From NCBI RefSeq assembly GCF_000482785.1, contig NZ_AXWS01000007.1:310001-374000 (forward strand): DNA of 64,000 bases, given 5' to 3'. Origin of the DNA: Derxia gummosa DSM 723 (GTDB lineage Bacteria > Pseudomonadota > Gammaproteobacteria > Burkholderiales > Burkholderiaceae_E). The position numbers and the translations under genes are program-made. Below, in pieces: positions 16,587-25,828 of the stretch (position 1 is the stretch's first letter; each line of letters starts with the position of its first letter). The notes below the pieces were generated by a model that saw only the letters and a list, made by a program, of their open reading frames with translations, ran no database searches and was not told the origin of the DNA.

Positions 16587-17677
16587 TCAAAGACCGTCAC
16601 GAGCGGGAACACCACGCCCACCGCTCCCAGGGCTTGGGGTCGGGAGGTCGGCAGCGAGGATCGGCCAGCGCCAGCCCGTGACCCGCCGTGCCCTCCTCAG
16701 ACCGCCCAGGCGCCCGCGCCGTCCGTGCCACCACTGCCGCCGGCCCGCGCTCTCTTCGCCGCCCAGGCGCCCGCCTCGGCCTTCCTTGGGCCATTGCCTC
16801 GGGAAGCCTCGCCGTCCGGCTCGGGCGGCCCCGTGTCCCAGGCTGTCCCGTGCCGTCACGGCGCCCCGACCCGGCCAGCGCCGGCCCGTGCCGTCCAAGC
16901 CCAGGACACCACGCCCACCACCGCTAGGGCTTGAGGTCGGGAGGTCGGCGGCGAGGATCGGCCCAGGCCAGCCAGCGCCCCGCCGTGCCCTCCGCGCCGC
17001 CTCGCCCAGCTCTCGCACCACCTCCTCGCCCCGCTCGCGCTCTCCTCGCCGCCCAGGCGCCTCGACGGGGGCCGATGGGGGGCAATGGCAGGCGCGGGAC
17101 ATCAAGGGGACGTGTCACGGATTTTTTGGGAACTGCCAGGAAGTCCGCCCCCCCCTCCGCAGGACCGCCCAGGCGCCCCGTGAGCCTCGCCAGCCCTTCG
17201 CAGCTCCCCGAGGTAGCCGGGTGCGTCTTCGCCGCCCTGTGAGGCTTCCTGCCCCGTTGCCGGGGGTCTTGGGCATGTGCCGTGCGGAAGCTGCTGGGAG
17301 AGCATTCGGCCTGGAGGTCTTGAGAGGTCACGGGCCGTCATAGCTGCCGACCTCCCGCCCCTTCCTGCCGCACTGGCCGTGGCCCAGGCCCGGGCGGTCC
17401 AAGGCGATAGCGCCTCGCCCGGATAGAGACATGCGCCCTGATGCCTTCCTTCTAGGGACGGTGTCCGCTATCCGCCTCCCGTGCCAGCTCGACCCGGGCC
17501 GAGGGGGGGCACTTGCCAGCTCGACCCAGGCCCCAGGCTGCCGCGTGTCTTCCCGAGATCGCCAGGAAGTCCGCGCCCCTTGGAACGGCTCAGGCAGGGC
17601 CAGGACAAGCGCACCGCTCACCACGTACCCGACCCCGCTCCGGGCCGATCAAGCGCCCCCAGGTCCGTCCTGACCGC
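16587..17677. repeat. 1.1-kb GC-rich region of decayed tandem repeats, no credible gene
   Basis: An approximately 87-bp block at 16609-16695 recurs with about 80% identity at 16906-16992, and the block CTCTYCTCGCCGCCCAGGCG recurs around 16750 and 17040, so about 290-297 bp is present twice in diverged form. The motif CCGCCCAGGCGCC is seen near 16704, 16763, 17050 and 17166, and GCCAGGAAGTCCGC near 17136 and 17561. The open frames are Pro/Arg/Ala-rich on all strands, with no start context and no domain, so I call no gene here. Confidence 0.6.
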
Positions 17678-18064
17678 TCAGGCAGTCGGCGGCGAGGAAG
17701 GAGCGCGGGAGGTCTCGGCCGCGTCTGCCGGCCCGAGGGACCATCCGGCGTCAAGGAGGCGCTGGACCGCTTCATCAAGCATCGTGTCCAGGGCGTGCGC
17801 CGGCTGACCATCGGCCAGGATCGGGGAGCGGACCTCAAGGTCTATCAAGACATCGTCCACGTCCGAGGCGAACAGCCCCCACCCCTGCTCCCGATCATGC
17901 AGCCGGAAGAAGGAGGCGTCCGGCCCCAGGCCATAGACCTCGGCCACGACGGACCCGGGCGCCACCGGGGCGGCGAGGAGGGCACGGACTCGGCCGTGAG
18001 GGTCTTTGAGGGCGAAGGCTTCGGGCATCGGATGCAGCGGCAAGGAACAGCTAGAGGAGGTCAT
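17678..18064 (-). CDS. Protein of unknown function (element cargo)
   Basis: This 128-residue protein is not recognised. It starts MTSSSCSLPLHPMPEAFAL at 18064, where GGGGGAGG lies about 9 bp upstream; an earlier ATG at 18085 lacks such a site. The middle is alternating hydrophobic (VRALLAAPVAPGSVVAEVYGLG, then GWGLFASDVDDVLIDLEV) and the last 20 residues are Ser/Ala/Pro-rich. It is acidic, has no membrane helix, and lies 110 bp downstream of the KilA-N gene on the same strand. Confidence 0.5.
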   Translation of the reverse strand: MTSSSCSLPLHPMPEAFALKDPHGRVRALLAAPVAPGSVVAEVYGLGPDASFFRLHDREQGWGLFASDVDDVLIDLEVRSPILADGQPAHALDTMLDEAVQRLLDAGWSLGPADAAETSRAPSSPPTA

Positions 18065-18174
18065 GGTAGCGGCCTCCCCCACCACCTCCCCAAGGGATCA
18101 TGAGGGGCCAGGACACACAGAGAGCTTCGTCTCTTGGGTGTAGGTGTGGTGTTCATCGTGACGGGCCAGGACGG

Positions 18175-19002
18175 TCATTGATACCCGCCCACCCACTCAC
18201 CTACTCGGGCTTCCCTCATGAGGTCTCGGAGGTCGCATGACGGCACTCGACTACACGGCCCGATCACTGCTGCTACTACACCATGACCCACCGGGACTAC
18301 GTTCCGAACAGGACTTTTGATCCTCCCAGGACCCACCGTGACTACGTTCCAGGCAGCACTTCGGCTCGGCACGTTAGCGGCTGCTACTAGGGGTCGCATG
18401 CTCGCCGCCTCCCGCTTGACCTCATCGACCTTCGCCAGCGCATCGGCCAGCTCGGTCAGGATCAGGCCGATCTCGGCGGCCTGCTCGTCGTTCCGCTGTT
18501 GCAGGGCCAGGATCGCCGACTCGTCGGGCTTGGTGATGGTGAGCTGCGCACGACCGGCCAGGAGGTCTTCGATCACGGCGTCACACCAGACCGCGAAGCG
18601 GACGGAGAGCCAGCGGGCGAAGAACACGGCCAGCTTGGGGTGGCCCCAGGTGCCGCCGTGCTGCCCGCGAACGGACTGCGTCAGCACCTTGCGGAACGCG
18701 GTGACGTCCACGCCGCAGATCGTGGCGTCGTGGAAGTTGCTGGCGGCCATCCCCCTGAACCACGCAATCCGCTTCTGGGTCGTCTCGTCCAATTCACTGG
18801 GATTCCAGGTATTTGCCACAACCAGCGCCAGCTCCTTCATGTAGCGGCGGGTCTCGTCGTTGGCCCAGAAGTTGTCCAGCCGCTTCCCGAAGTGGGCGGC
18901 GGCCTTGGTCATGTTGAAGTAGCCGTCCTCACGGAACTCGAAGGCAGTGCCCTGGAAGTCACGGGTGATGCGGAGGGGCTTGGTGGTGGTGAGCTGCGTC
19001 AT
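18175..19002 (-). CDS. KilA-N domain protein
   Basis: This 275-residue protein has a KilA-N domain, the DNA-binding fold common in phages and large DNA viruses, over about residues 10-150. Features are FREDGYFNMTKAAAHFGKRLDNFWANDETRRYM and the later GGTWGHPKLAVFFARWLSVRFAVWCDAVIEDLL. Residues 155-205 form a likely coiled coil (LQQRNDEQAAEIGLILTELADALAKVDEVKREA). The C-terminal part contains a 15-residue in-frame repeat (WNVVTVGPGRI / RNVVPVGHGVV) caused by a 45-bp direct repeat. It is probably phage-derived and may be a regulator or an antirepressor-like protein of the element. Confidence 0.85.
   Translation of the reverse strand: MTQLTTTKPLRITRDFQGTAFEFREDGYFNMTKAAAHFGKRLDNFWANDETRRYMKELALVVANTWNPSELDETTQKRIAWFRGMAASNFHDATICGVDVTAFRKVLTQSVRGQHGGTWGHPKLAVFFARWLSVRFAVWCDAVIEDLLAGRAQLTITKPDESAILALQQRNDEQAAEIGLILTELADALAKVDEVKREAASMRPLVAAANVPSRSAAWNVVTVGPGRIKSPVRNVVPVGHGVVAAVIGPCSRVPSCDLRDLMREARVGEWVGGYQ
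18285..18350. repeat. 21-bp direct repeat, 45-bp period, in the 3' end of the KilA-N gene
   Basis: A 21-bp sequence at 18285-18305 recurs at 18330-18350 with one mismatch (GACCCACCG followed by G or T, then GACTACGTTCC). The 45-bp spacing keeps the reading frame. Confidence 0.75.
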
Positions 19003-19029
19003 TCGGGGGTCTCTTGGGAGTCATGGAGG

Positions 19030-19042
19030 TGACGGGCCGTCA
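19030..19042. promoter_or_regulatory. Palindrome TGACGGGCCGTCA upstream of the KilA-N gene
   Basis: Six-base arms (TGACGG/CCGTCA) surround one central base, 28 bp before the KilA-N start. A one-mismatch copy is at 17328-17340 and a half site (TGACGGGCC) near 18160, all within the element. They may be operators of an element-encoded repressor. Confidence 0.4.
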
Positions 19043-19149
19043 TGGGTTCGTCACCCTCCGCACAGGACGCAGGCTCACCCAGTCAGCTCCTTGCTTGTCC
19101 GCATGATGTGGGGCAGCTAGTCTGCGTCGCCCTCGATCCGGAGTACCCC

Positions 19150-19419
19150 ATGAACGACAAGCCGCAGCCCTTGAAAGGTAAGAGTCTCAAGTCGGTGAGC
19201 ATCAACGAGCTGCAATTAGCCATCGCAGACGCCATCCATAGCTTGACCGGCGCCGAAGTGTTCGTTGACGTTACCCAGCTATCGACAGATGCACCTAAAG
19301 CAGACCTGGCTACCGACGCAGTGGCAATCCTTCACGGCTACACGCTAGAACGCTTTGCTGTGGGCCTGACTATCACGTCTAAGCTCTATCCAGACTATGG
19401 CCCGGGTGGCCCACTGTGA
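19150..19419 (+). CDS. Small protein of unknown function (element cargo)
   Basis: This 89-residue protein begins MNDKPQPLKGKSLKSVSINELQ and continues with AIADAIHSLTGAEVFVDVTQLS. It has no membrane segment or cysteine. Codon use and base composition are less GC-rich than in the flanking genes, which fits recent acquisition. The start at 19150 is preferred over the upstream frame, which is low-complexity. It lies in the opposite orientation between the KilA-N gene and the integrase, whose 3' end is 33 bp away. No function can be given. Confidence 0.55.
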   Translation: MNDKPQPLKGKSLKSVSINELQLAIADAIHSLTGAEVFVDVTQLSTDAPKADLATDAVAILHGYTLERFAVGLTITSKLYPDYGPGGPL

Positions 19420-19452
19420 AGCCATAGCAGGCGACTGGACCGAATCGGCGTC

Positions 19453-21225
19453 CTATGTCTCCTTCCCTACCACCCGCGTCCATGCTCGGTAAGCGGGAGT
19501 CCAGCGAGGGGCCGTGAACACCTTGGGCAGTTCGAGGCCCTCATAGCGGATCGCCTGGACTGCTTCCACCCGCTCCCCAAGGTCCGTGTGTCGCCCGTAG
19601 GTGCGCACGCCCTCGCCGCCCTCGCTCCGGTGGCCTAGAACCCGATCAATCACCACCTGTCGCAGGCCGGCCCGTGACAGCATCGTCTCGACCGTGTGGC
19701 GGAAGGCGTGGAGGTCGTCGCCCGCGCCGTCCATGCCGATGCTGCGCCGGTACTTGCCGAACCACTTGGACACGCCACCACCCAGCCCATTCGGGCCGTC
19801 CTTGGCGGCGGGGAACACCTGACCGCCCGGGCCGCCTTGTGCGTCCTGGATCGCCCGCACGTAATCAAGGAAGCCCAGGCGCACAAGCTCGGAATGCACC
19901 GGGACCTTGCGCTCTGAACTGTCGTTCTTGAGGCGTTGCCACGGCTTCGCAGGATCGGCCCGGATCAGCAGCACCGGGACGCCCTTCTCCTCGGCCACAT
20001 CGTCGGTGGCGAGCTGGGCAAGCTCAGTCACCCGGGCGCCCGTGAACGCCGACAGGATCGGGACCCAGTACGCGGCGTCCTGTGAGGCGTCGGCCAGTCC
20101 CGGGAGGTCATAGCGGGTGAACAGCGGTTGTCCGAAGAGGTGCCGCACCTGTTCATCGCTCAGGGGATCGCGGGCCGCTTCGGTCTTCGGGACCTTGAGG
20201 CCCCAGCCCGCCCACGGATTGCGCGGGAACCACTCCAATCGCTCGGCCACGTTCAGCAGGGCTTGAACCATCGACAAGCGGCTATCCAGCGTCTTGAGCG
20301 AGGGACCATCCGCCCGGCTCGCGCTTTGGGTCGCGTACCGCTCGAAGGCGACCGTGTGCGCCCTGCCTAGCTCCGACAGCGGCGGGTTCCCGGTAGCGGC
20401 CTCGAAGTCCTGGAGGGCAAGCCGGGCCTTCTGCACCGTCTTAACCGGCCGTTCCTTGAGGGATTCCCACTCGGGCAGCACATCGCGCAGGTAGCGGACT
20501 GGGGCGCCTTGAGGTCGTGCGAGGGTCACAGGGGCGTCAGGCGGCGGCGCGGCGGGCGTCTCAACTACCTCCCCAGCATCGCGGGCCATGAGGTCCCGTG
20601 CGGCCCTGACGTTCGCGTGTAGCACGGCTTGCAGCAGGGGCAGCACGTCACCCCGGCCCCAATCCATCTTCAAGCCCATTGCCGCAAGGGCCGCAGTTGC
20701 ATCGGGCACCACAGATGCGAGGTCGCCGCGCGTTACCGCCTTGCCAGCCTTCTCAGCCAGGGACAGGTTCACCGCCTGCACCAAGTTCGCCTGACTCTCT
20801 GTGAGGCCGGCTAGATGGGCCAGTGAGCCAAGGGCGGGCGGCGGCGAGGATGGACGCACAACCCCGAAGTAGCTCGGGCGCAGTGAGTCCAGGGCGTCAA
20901 AGAGGGCGCGGCGGGCTTCCGGGTTAAAGCGGATCGCGTCATCGCCCGACAGCCGCTTCCGATGAACCGCATCCGCGACCGCCTGGACCAGCTCGGGAGT
21001 GATCGGGCCGACCATGACGGCGTTCAGCGCCTTGCGACGGGCCAAGAACTCTTGGTGAAGCTCGGCTTGCCGTGCGTGGTGAAGGGCGCGGGCCTCGGCG
21101 CGGTCACTGGTGCCCAGGCTCTTGCGGAACTTGGTCGTCCCGAAGGAGTCGCGGAGGTCAAGGGGAACGACGATGCAGCTCTGCCACACGCCGCCACGCC
21201 GGCTAAGGCCAACGTCTCGGGCCAT
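19453..21225 (-). CDS. Tyrosine site-specific integrase of the element
   Basis: This 590-residue protein is a long phage-type integrase. The N-terminal 60 residues (LSRRGGVWQSCIVVPLDLRDSFGTTKFRKSLGTSDRAEAR) match the arm-binding domain seen in integrases of the DUF6538 type. A central SAM-like core-binding domain follows, and the last 200 residues are the catalytic domain: Arg in FTGARVTELAQL, HAFRHT, LGHRS and the Tyr nucleophile in RTYGRHTDL. The start at 21225 excludes a 26-residue upstream run overlapping the att region. The gene ends toward the element interior and starts 143 bp from attR, the usual layout for tRNA-targeting elements. Confidence 0.93.
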   Translation of the reverse strand: MARDVGLSRRGGVWQSCIVVPLDLRDSFGTTKFRKSLGTSDRAEARALHHARQAELHQEFLARRKALNAVMVGPITPELVQAVADAVHRKRLSGDDAIRFNPEARRALFDALDSLRPSYFGVVRPSSPPPALGSLAHLAGLTESQANLVQAVNLSLAEKAGKAVTRGDLASVVPDATAALAAMGLKMDWGRGDVLPLLQAVLHANVRAARDLMARDAGEVVETPAAPPPDAPVTLARPQGAPVRYLRDVLPEWESLKERPVKTVQKARLALQDFEAATGNPPLSELGRAHTVAFERYATQSASRADGPSLKTLDSRLSMVQALLNVAERLEWFPRNPWAGWGLKVPKTEAARDPLSDEQVRHLFGQPLFTRYDLPGLADASQDAAYWVPILSAFTGARVTELAQLATDDVAEEKGVPVLLIRADPAKPWQRLKNDSSERKVPVHSELVRLGFLDYVRAIQDAQGGPGGQVFPAAKDGPNGLGGGVSKWFGKYRRSIGMDGAGDDLHAFRHTVETMLSRAGLRQVVIDRVLGHRSEGGEGVRTYGRHTDLGERVEAVQAIRYEGLELPKVFTAPRWTPAYRAWTRVVGKET

Positions 21226-21274
21226 CGGGTCGTCTCGCTCAGAAGGGCTTGAGGGACGCTGTTCAGGCTTCACG

Positions 21275-21297
21275 AGTGACACAGTGGGGTGACACAC
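21275..21297 (+). repeat. Candidate integrase arm-type sites, right end
   Basis: AGTGACACAG (21275-21284) and the variant GGTGACACAC (21288-21297) form a tandem pair 13 bp apart, between the integrase start and attR. The first matches the decamer at 15326-15335 exactly. Confidence 0.45.
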
Positions 21298-21308
21298 CCC
21301 CAAAAGCT

Positions 21309-21359
21309 AAGGCCCTGATTCCATTGACTCTCTTTAAGAATCAAGGACTTCAGGGCCTT
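21309..21359 (-). terminator. Element-borne hairpin downstream of tRNA-Ala
   Basis: Arms AAGGCCCTGA (21309-21318) and TCAGGGCCTT (21350-21359) form a 10-bp stem; the inner sequence extends it imperfectly. On the minus strand, transcripts leaving the tRNA would meet this stem and then AGCTTTTGG. It could replace the native terminator displaced by the insertion. Confidence 0.6.
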
Positions 21360-21370
21360 GGGCGGGTATT

Positions 21371-21446
<76 letters not shown>

Positions 21447-21458
21447 GTCGAGAACGAA

Positions 21459-21486
21459 ATAATAGCATAGTTGCTCGACTCCACAA
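21459..21486 (-). promoter_or_regulatory. Promoter of tRNA-Ala
   Basis: On the minus strand TTGTGG (21481-21486) and TATTAT (21459-21464) are separated by 16 bp, and the -10 box lies 12 bp before the tRNA 5' end. It occupies the gap between exbD and the tRNA. Confidence 0.65.
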
Positions 21487-21498
21487 GCACCTCTCTCC

Positions 21499-21924
21499 TT
21501 ACCTCGCATCCTGCGCAACAGCCAGAAGACTGACACGCCCAAGTCCGGCCGCACGCGCGAGTCCAATCACAGCCGCGACTTGTTCGTAGCGGCAGCTGCG
21601 GTCTGCATTGATGAACAGCTGAGGTTGCGGCAGCCGGGTCGCAGCCTCGGCCAGACGTCGATCCATCTCGTCAGCGTCGACGGCTTCGCCCTCCCAGAAA
21701 GTACCGCCCCGGGCGTCGAGCGTGATGATGACTCGCGTCGGAGCGACCGGCATCTGCGTGCCGCGCACGGCGGGCAGATCGAGTGGGATCGACGCGCCGA
21801 GCAGCGGCGCCGCGACGATGAACATCGCCAGCAGCACCAGCAGCACATCAACCAGCGGCGTGGTGTTGATCTCGGCAATTGGCTCGCGCGCGCCGCCCCG
21901 CGACTGGAAGCCGTCGAGCGCCAT
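21499..21924 (-). CDS. exbD: ExbD/TolR family biopolymer transport protein
   Basis: This 141-residue protein has one N-terminal membrane helix with the conserved Asp26 in NTTPLVDVLLVLLAMF, which takes part in proton use, and a periplasmic domain. With ExbB (next gene upstream, overlapping start TGATG) it forms a proton-driven motor that energises TonB-dependent outer-membrane uptake, or alternatively a Tol-like system. No tonB or tolA is in the window. The length is typical of ExbD. It is the last gene of the dapB-exbB-exbD run. Confidence 0.93.
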   Translation of the reverse strand: MALDGFQSRGGAREPIAEINTTPLVDVLLVLLAMFIVAAPLLGASIPLDLPAVRGTQMPVAPTRVIITLDARGGTFWEGEAVDADEMDRRLAEAATRLPQPQLFINADRSCRYEQVAAVIGLARAAGLGRVSLLAVAQDAR

Positions 21925-22586
21925 CAGCCCTGCTCGTCCGTGAGCGGGCCGATCGCGCGCAGGCGCAGGTCGGCGGCGAAACCGTCGAGCCGTTCGAGCA
22001 ACGCACGGTTAGAACGCACGAAGGCGTTGTAGGCAAGCGCGGCCGGAATCGCGACCGCGAGGCCGAAGGCGGTCATGACGAGCGCCTCGCCGAGCGGCCC
22101 GACAACGCGCTCGATCGTGAATGCGCCGGCCTCGGCCAGACTGCCGAGGGCGCGATGGATGCCCCAGACCGTGCCGAACAGCCCGACGAAGGGCGCCGTG
22201 CTCGCGATGCTCGCCAGCAGGGTCATGCCCGACTCCAGGTCGCGCGTGCCGTCGGACAGCGCCGTGCGCAACTCGCGCGAGATGACGGCGTCGGCCTGAC
22301 TGCGAGTGGTGCCCCGGAGCTGCGACTCGGCACGCGCGGCGGCTTCGGCGAGCGCGACGAACTGCCCACCCCGATCCGCTGCCGCCAGCACCCCAAGCCC
22401 CTCGTGCGCCGACGTCTGCTGCCAGTACGCGGCCAGCTCGGCGCTCGTGGGCGGACGCCGTCGCATGGCAGCGAGGCGACGCAGGATCGTCGCCCAGCTC
22501 AGCAGCGAAAACACGATCAGCAGCAGCGCAGTCGCGTGCCCCACCGCATCGGCCTGATCCCAGTACTGCGTGAATCCCGCGTCCAT
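21924..22586 (-). CDS. exbB: MotA/TolQ/ExbB proton channel family protein
   Basis: This 220-residue inner-membrane protein has three hydrophobic helices: VGHATALLLIVFSLLSWATILR near the N-terminus, IASTAPFVGLFGTVWGIHRAL in the middle and GLAVAIPAALAYNAFVR near the C-terminus. The TAPFVGLFGTVWGI segment is the family hallmark. It pairs with ExbD, whose start overlaps its stop. It lies 6 bp after the dapB stop, as in many Betaproteobacteria. Confidence 0.94.
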   Translation of the reverse strand: MDAGFTQYWDQADAVGHATALLLIVFSLLSWATILRRLAAMRRRPPTSAELAAYWQQTSAHEGLGVLAAADRGGQFVALAEAAARAESQLRGTTRSQADAVISRELRTALSDGTRDLESGMTLLASIASTAPFVGLFGTVWGIHRALGSLAEAGAFTIERVVGPLGEALVMTAFGLAVAIPAALAYNAFVRSNRALLERLDGFAADLRLRAIGPLTDEQG

Positions 22587-22592
22587 GGCCGG

Positions 22593-23841
<1,249 letters not shown>

Positions 23842-23940
23842 GAATCTCCGTGCGCCGCTTGAGGCGGCTCAAACTCACTATCATAGCGGCGACGTGCGGC
23901 TCGCCCGGGTGCCGCCCCTGAACGAGTCACCTGTCATTCC

Positions 23941-24372
23941 ATGATGTCCAACACCGCCGATCTCAAGTCCGTGGGCCTCAAGGCCACGCTGCCCCGCCTC
24001 AAGATCCTGGAGCTGTTCCAGAAGACCGAGCAGCGGCATCTGAGCGCGGACGACGTGTACAAGCTGCTGCTGGCGGAGGACATCGACATCGGCCTTGCCA
24101 CCGTCTACCGCGTGCTCACCCAGTTCGAACAGGCCGGTGTACTCGCGCACAACCACTTCGAGCAGGGCAAGGCTGTGTTCGAGCTGAACGAGGGGCATCA
24201 CCACGACCATCTGGTCTGCCTCGAATGCGGACGTGTCGAGGAGTTCTACGATCCCGACATCGAGGCCCGCCAGCAGCGCATCGCGTCGGATCGCGGCTTC
24301 ACGCTCCAGGCCCACGCACTCGCGCTCTATGGTCATTGCACCAAGCAGGATTGCGAGCACCGTCGGCGCTGA
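23941..24372 (+). CDS. fur: Ferric uptake regulator
   Basis: This 143-residue metal-responsive repressor has an N-terminal winged helix ([44 protein letters not shown]) and a C-terminal metal-binding dimerisation part with [17 protein letters not shown] and a Cys pair in [10 protein letters not shown]. The start could be either of two adjacent ATGs (23941 or 23944). It is divergent from bamE; the exbBD genes further along that strand are typical Fur targets, although I see no clear Fur box in front of them. Confidence 0.97.
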   Translation: MMSNTADLKSVGLKATLPRLKILELFQKTEQRHLSADDVYKLLLAEDIDIGLATVYRVLTQFEQAGVLAHNHFEQGKAVFELNEGHHHDHLVCLECGRVEEFYDPDIEARQQRIASDRGFTLQAHALALYGHCTKQDCEHRRR

Positions 24373-24449
24373 AACGCCACGCACCGGTCTGACGGACCAG
24401 TCTCGCAACCCGCGCCCGGCGGCCCTGTCCGCTGGCGATCACGTCAGAT

Positions 24450-25268
24450 TCATCCCGCCAGCGCGCGCGGCAGCACCCGCCGCGACGCCGCCCAGCCAAG
24501 CAGCACGCCCGCCACGATCATCGGCAGGCTCAGCAGCTGCCCCATGCTCAGACCGAAGGTCAGCAGGCCCAGGAAGTTGTCCGGCTCGCGGCCGAATTCG
24601 GCCAGGAAGCGGAACACGCCGTAACCCACCAGGAAGGCCGCCGACACCATGCCGGTCGGGCGCGGGCGCCGGCTGAACAGCCACATCAGCACGAACAGCG
24701 CCAACCCCTCGCCCGCGAACTGGTAGAGCTGCGAGGGATGGCGCGGCAGGTCATCGACCTGCGGAAACACCATCGCCCAGGGCACATCGGTCGGTCGGCC
24801 CCAGAGTTCGCCGTTGATGAAATTGCCGAGCCGCCCCGCCGCCAGTCCCGCCGGCACGCAGGGCGCGACGAAGTCCATGAGCTGGAAGAACGGCCGCCCG
24901 CGCGAGGCACCGAAGGCCGCCATCGCCACGAGCACGCCAAGAAAGCCGCCGTGGAAGCTCATGCCGCCGTGCCAGACCTGCGCGATCTCGGCCAGATGCT
25001 CGAAGTAGTAGGCCGGCTTGTAGAACAGCACATAGCCGAGCCGGCCGCCGAGAATCACGCCCAGCAGCCCCCAGAACAGCATGTCGTCGATGTCGCGCGC
25101 GTTCCAGCCCTGGGCCGCGACATGCGGCCGGCGCAGCTGCAGCCGCGCGAGCCCCACGAACAGCCCGAAGGCCACGAGGTACATGAGCCCGTACCACCGG
25201 ATGGCCAGCTCGGTGAAGCCGAGCGGAATGTGGATGGCGACGGGATCGAACTGCGGATGCACGAGCAT
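24450..25268 (-). CDS. lgt: Prolipoprotein diacylglyceryl transferase
   Basis: Lgt transfers diacylglycerol to the lipobox cysteine of prolipoproteins in the inner membrane. The 272-residue protein has about seven helices and the family motifs [12 protein letters not shown] and [23 protein letters not shown] (Lgt signature, with the essential Arg), plus HPSQLYQ. The start at 25268 ([18 protein letters not shown]) is typical of Burkholderiales; the frame open upstream has no family similarity. It is convergent with fur. Confidence 0.97.
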   Translation of the reverse strand: MLVHPQFDPVAIHIPLGFTELAIRWYGLMYLVAFGLFVGLARLQLRRPHVAAQGWNARDIDDMLFWGLLGVILGGRLGYVLFYKPAYYFEHLAEIAQVWHGGMSFHGGFLGVLVAMAAFGASRGRPFFQLMDFVAPCVPAGLAAGRLGNFINGELWGRPTDVPWAMVFPQVDDLPRHPSQLYQFAGEGLALFVLMWLFSRRPRPTGMVSAAFLVGYGVFRFLAEFGREPDNFLGLLTFGLSMGQLLSLPMIVAGVLLGWAASRRVLPRALAG

Positions 25269-25366
25269 GACGGCGGATGCGGCGCGACGGGCGCCGGCTG
25301 GCGGAGGAAACGGCGGGCGAGTGTAGCCGAGGGGTTGGACAGCCCGGGGCCGGCCTCGCGGCCCCG

Positions 25367-25627
25367 TCAGCGCCGGGCGGTGCGTCGTGCCGGCTGCTTG
25401 GCGCCGGCCACACCGCGCGCGACGCGCTCGCGCTTGGCCTTCTCGTAGGCCGCGTCCTGCAACTCGCGCGCGCGGTCGAAGCCGAACTGCCGTTCGAGCA
25501 CCTCGAACCACGCGATCGTCCCGAGCAGCGGCACCGAAATCCACCACCACGACACATCGCGCAGCCAGTCCGCGTCCAAGATCTTCGCGATGAACAGCAC
25601 GAAGCTGCCCACATAGATCCAATACAT
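25367..25627 (-). CDS. Small Trp-rich membrane protein (TIGR04438-type)
   Basis: This 86-residue protein has two short N-terminal hydrophobic segments rich in Trp ([41 protein letters not shown]) and a basic C-terminus ending in RRTARR. It matches the small Trp-rich protein family found in Betaproteobacteria, whose function is unknown. It lies about 100 bp upstream of lgt on the same strand; a GC-rich hairpin overlaps its stop. Confidence 0.8.
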   Translation of the reverse strand: MYWIYVGSFVLFIAKILDADWLRDVSWWWISVPLLGTIAWFEVLERQFGFDRARELQDAAYEKAKRERVARGVAGAKQPARRTARR

Positions 25628-25828
25628 CGCCTCACCCGTTGCCTGTCGTTCGCGCGGCCACCTTACACGAGCAAGCGCCCATCACATCCACCTCGTAACC
25701 GCAAGGCGAAACGCCCGGCATTTCACAAGATCGGGGTTTGCGCTCACCCATGACCATCAACGGCATGCCGCCGCTTCCGCTTGAGCCCGCCTGTCGCGCG
25801 CCCGGAGGCCCGGCCCGGAGAACACCCG

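Noticed and set aside
16587..18103. Several 80-220-codon frames in the GC-rich stretch of the element
   Set aside because: Pro/Arg/Ala-rich on every strand, mutually overlapping, without ribosome-binding sites or domains; the region is better explained as decayed repeats. The 17678-18064 gene was kept because it has a good ribosome-binding site and normal composition.
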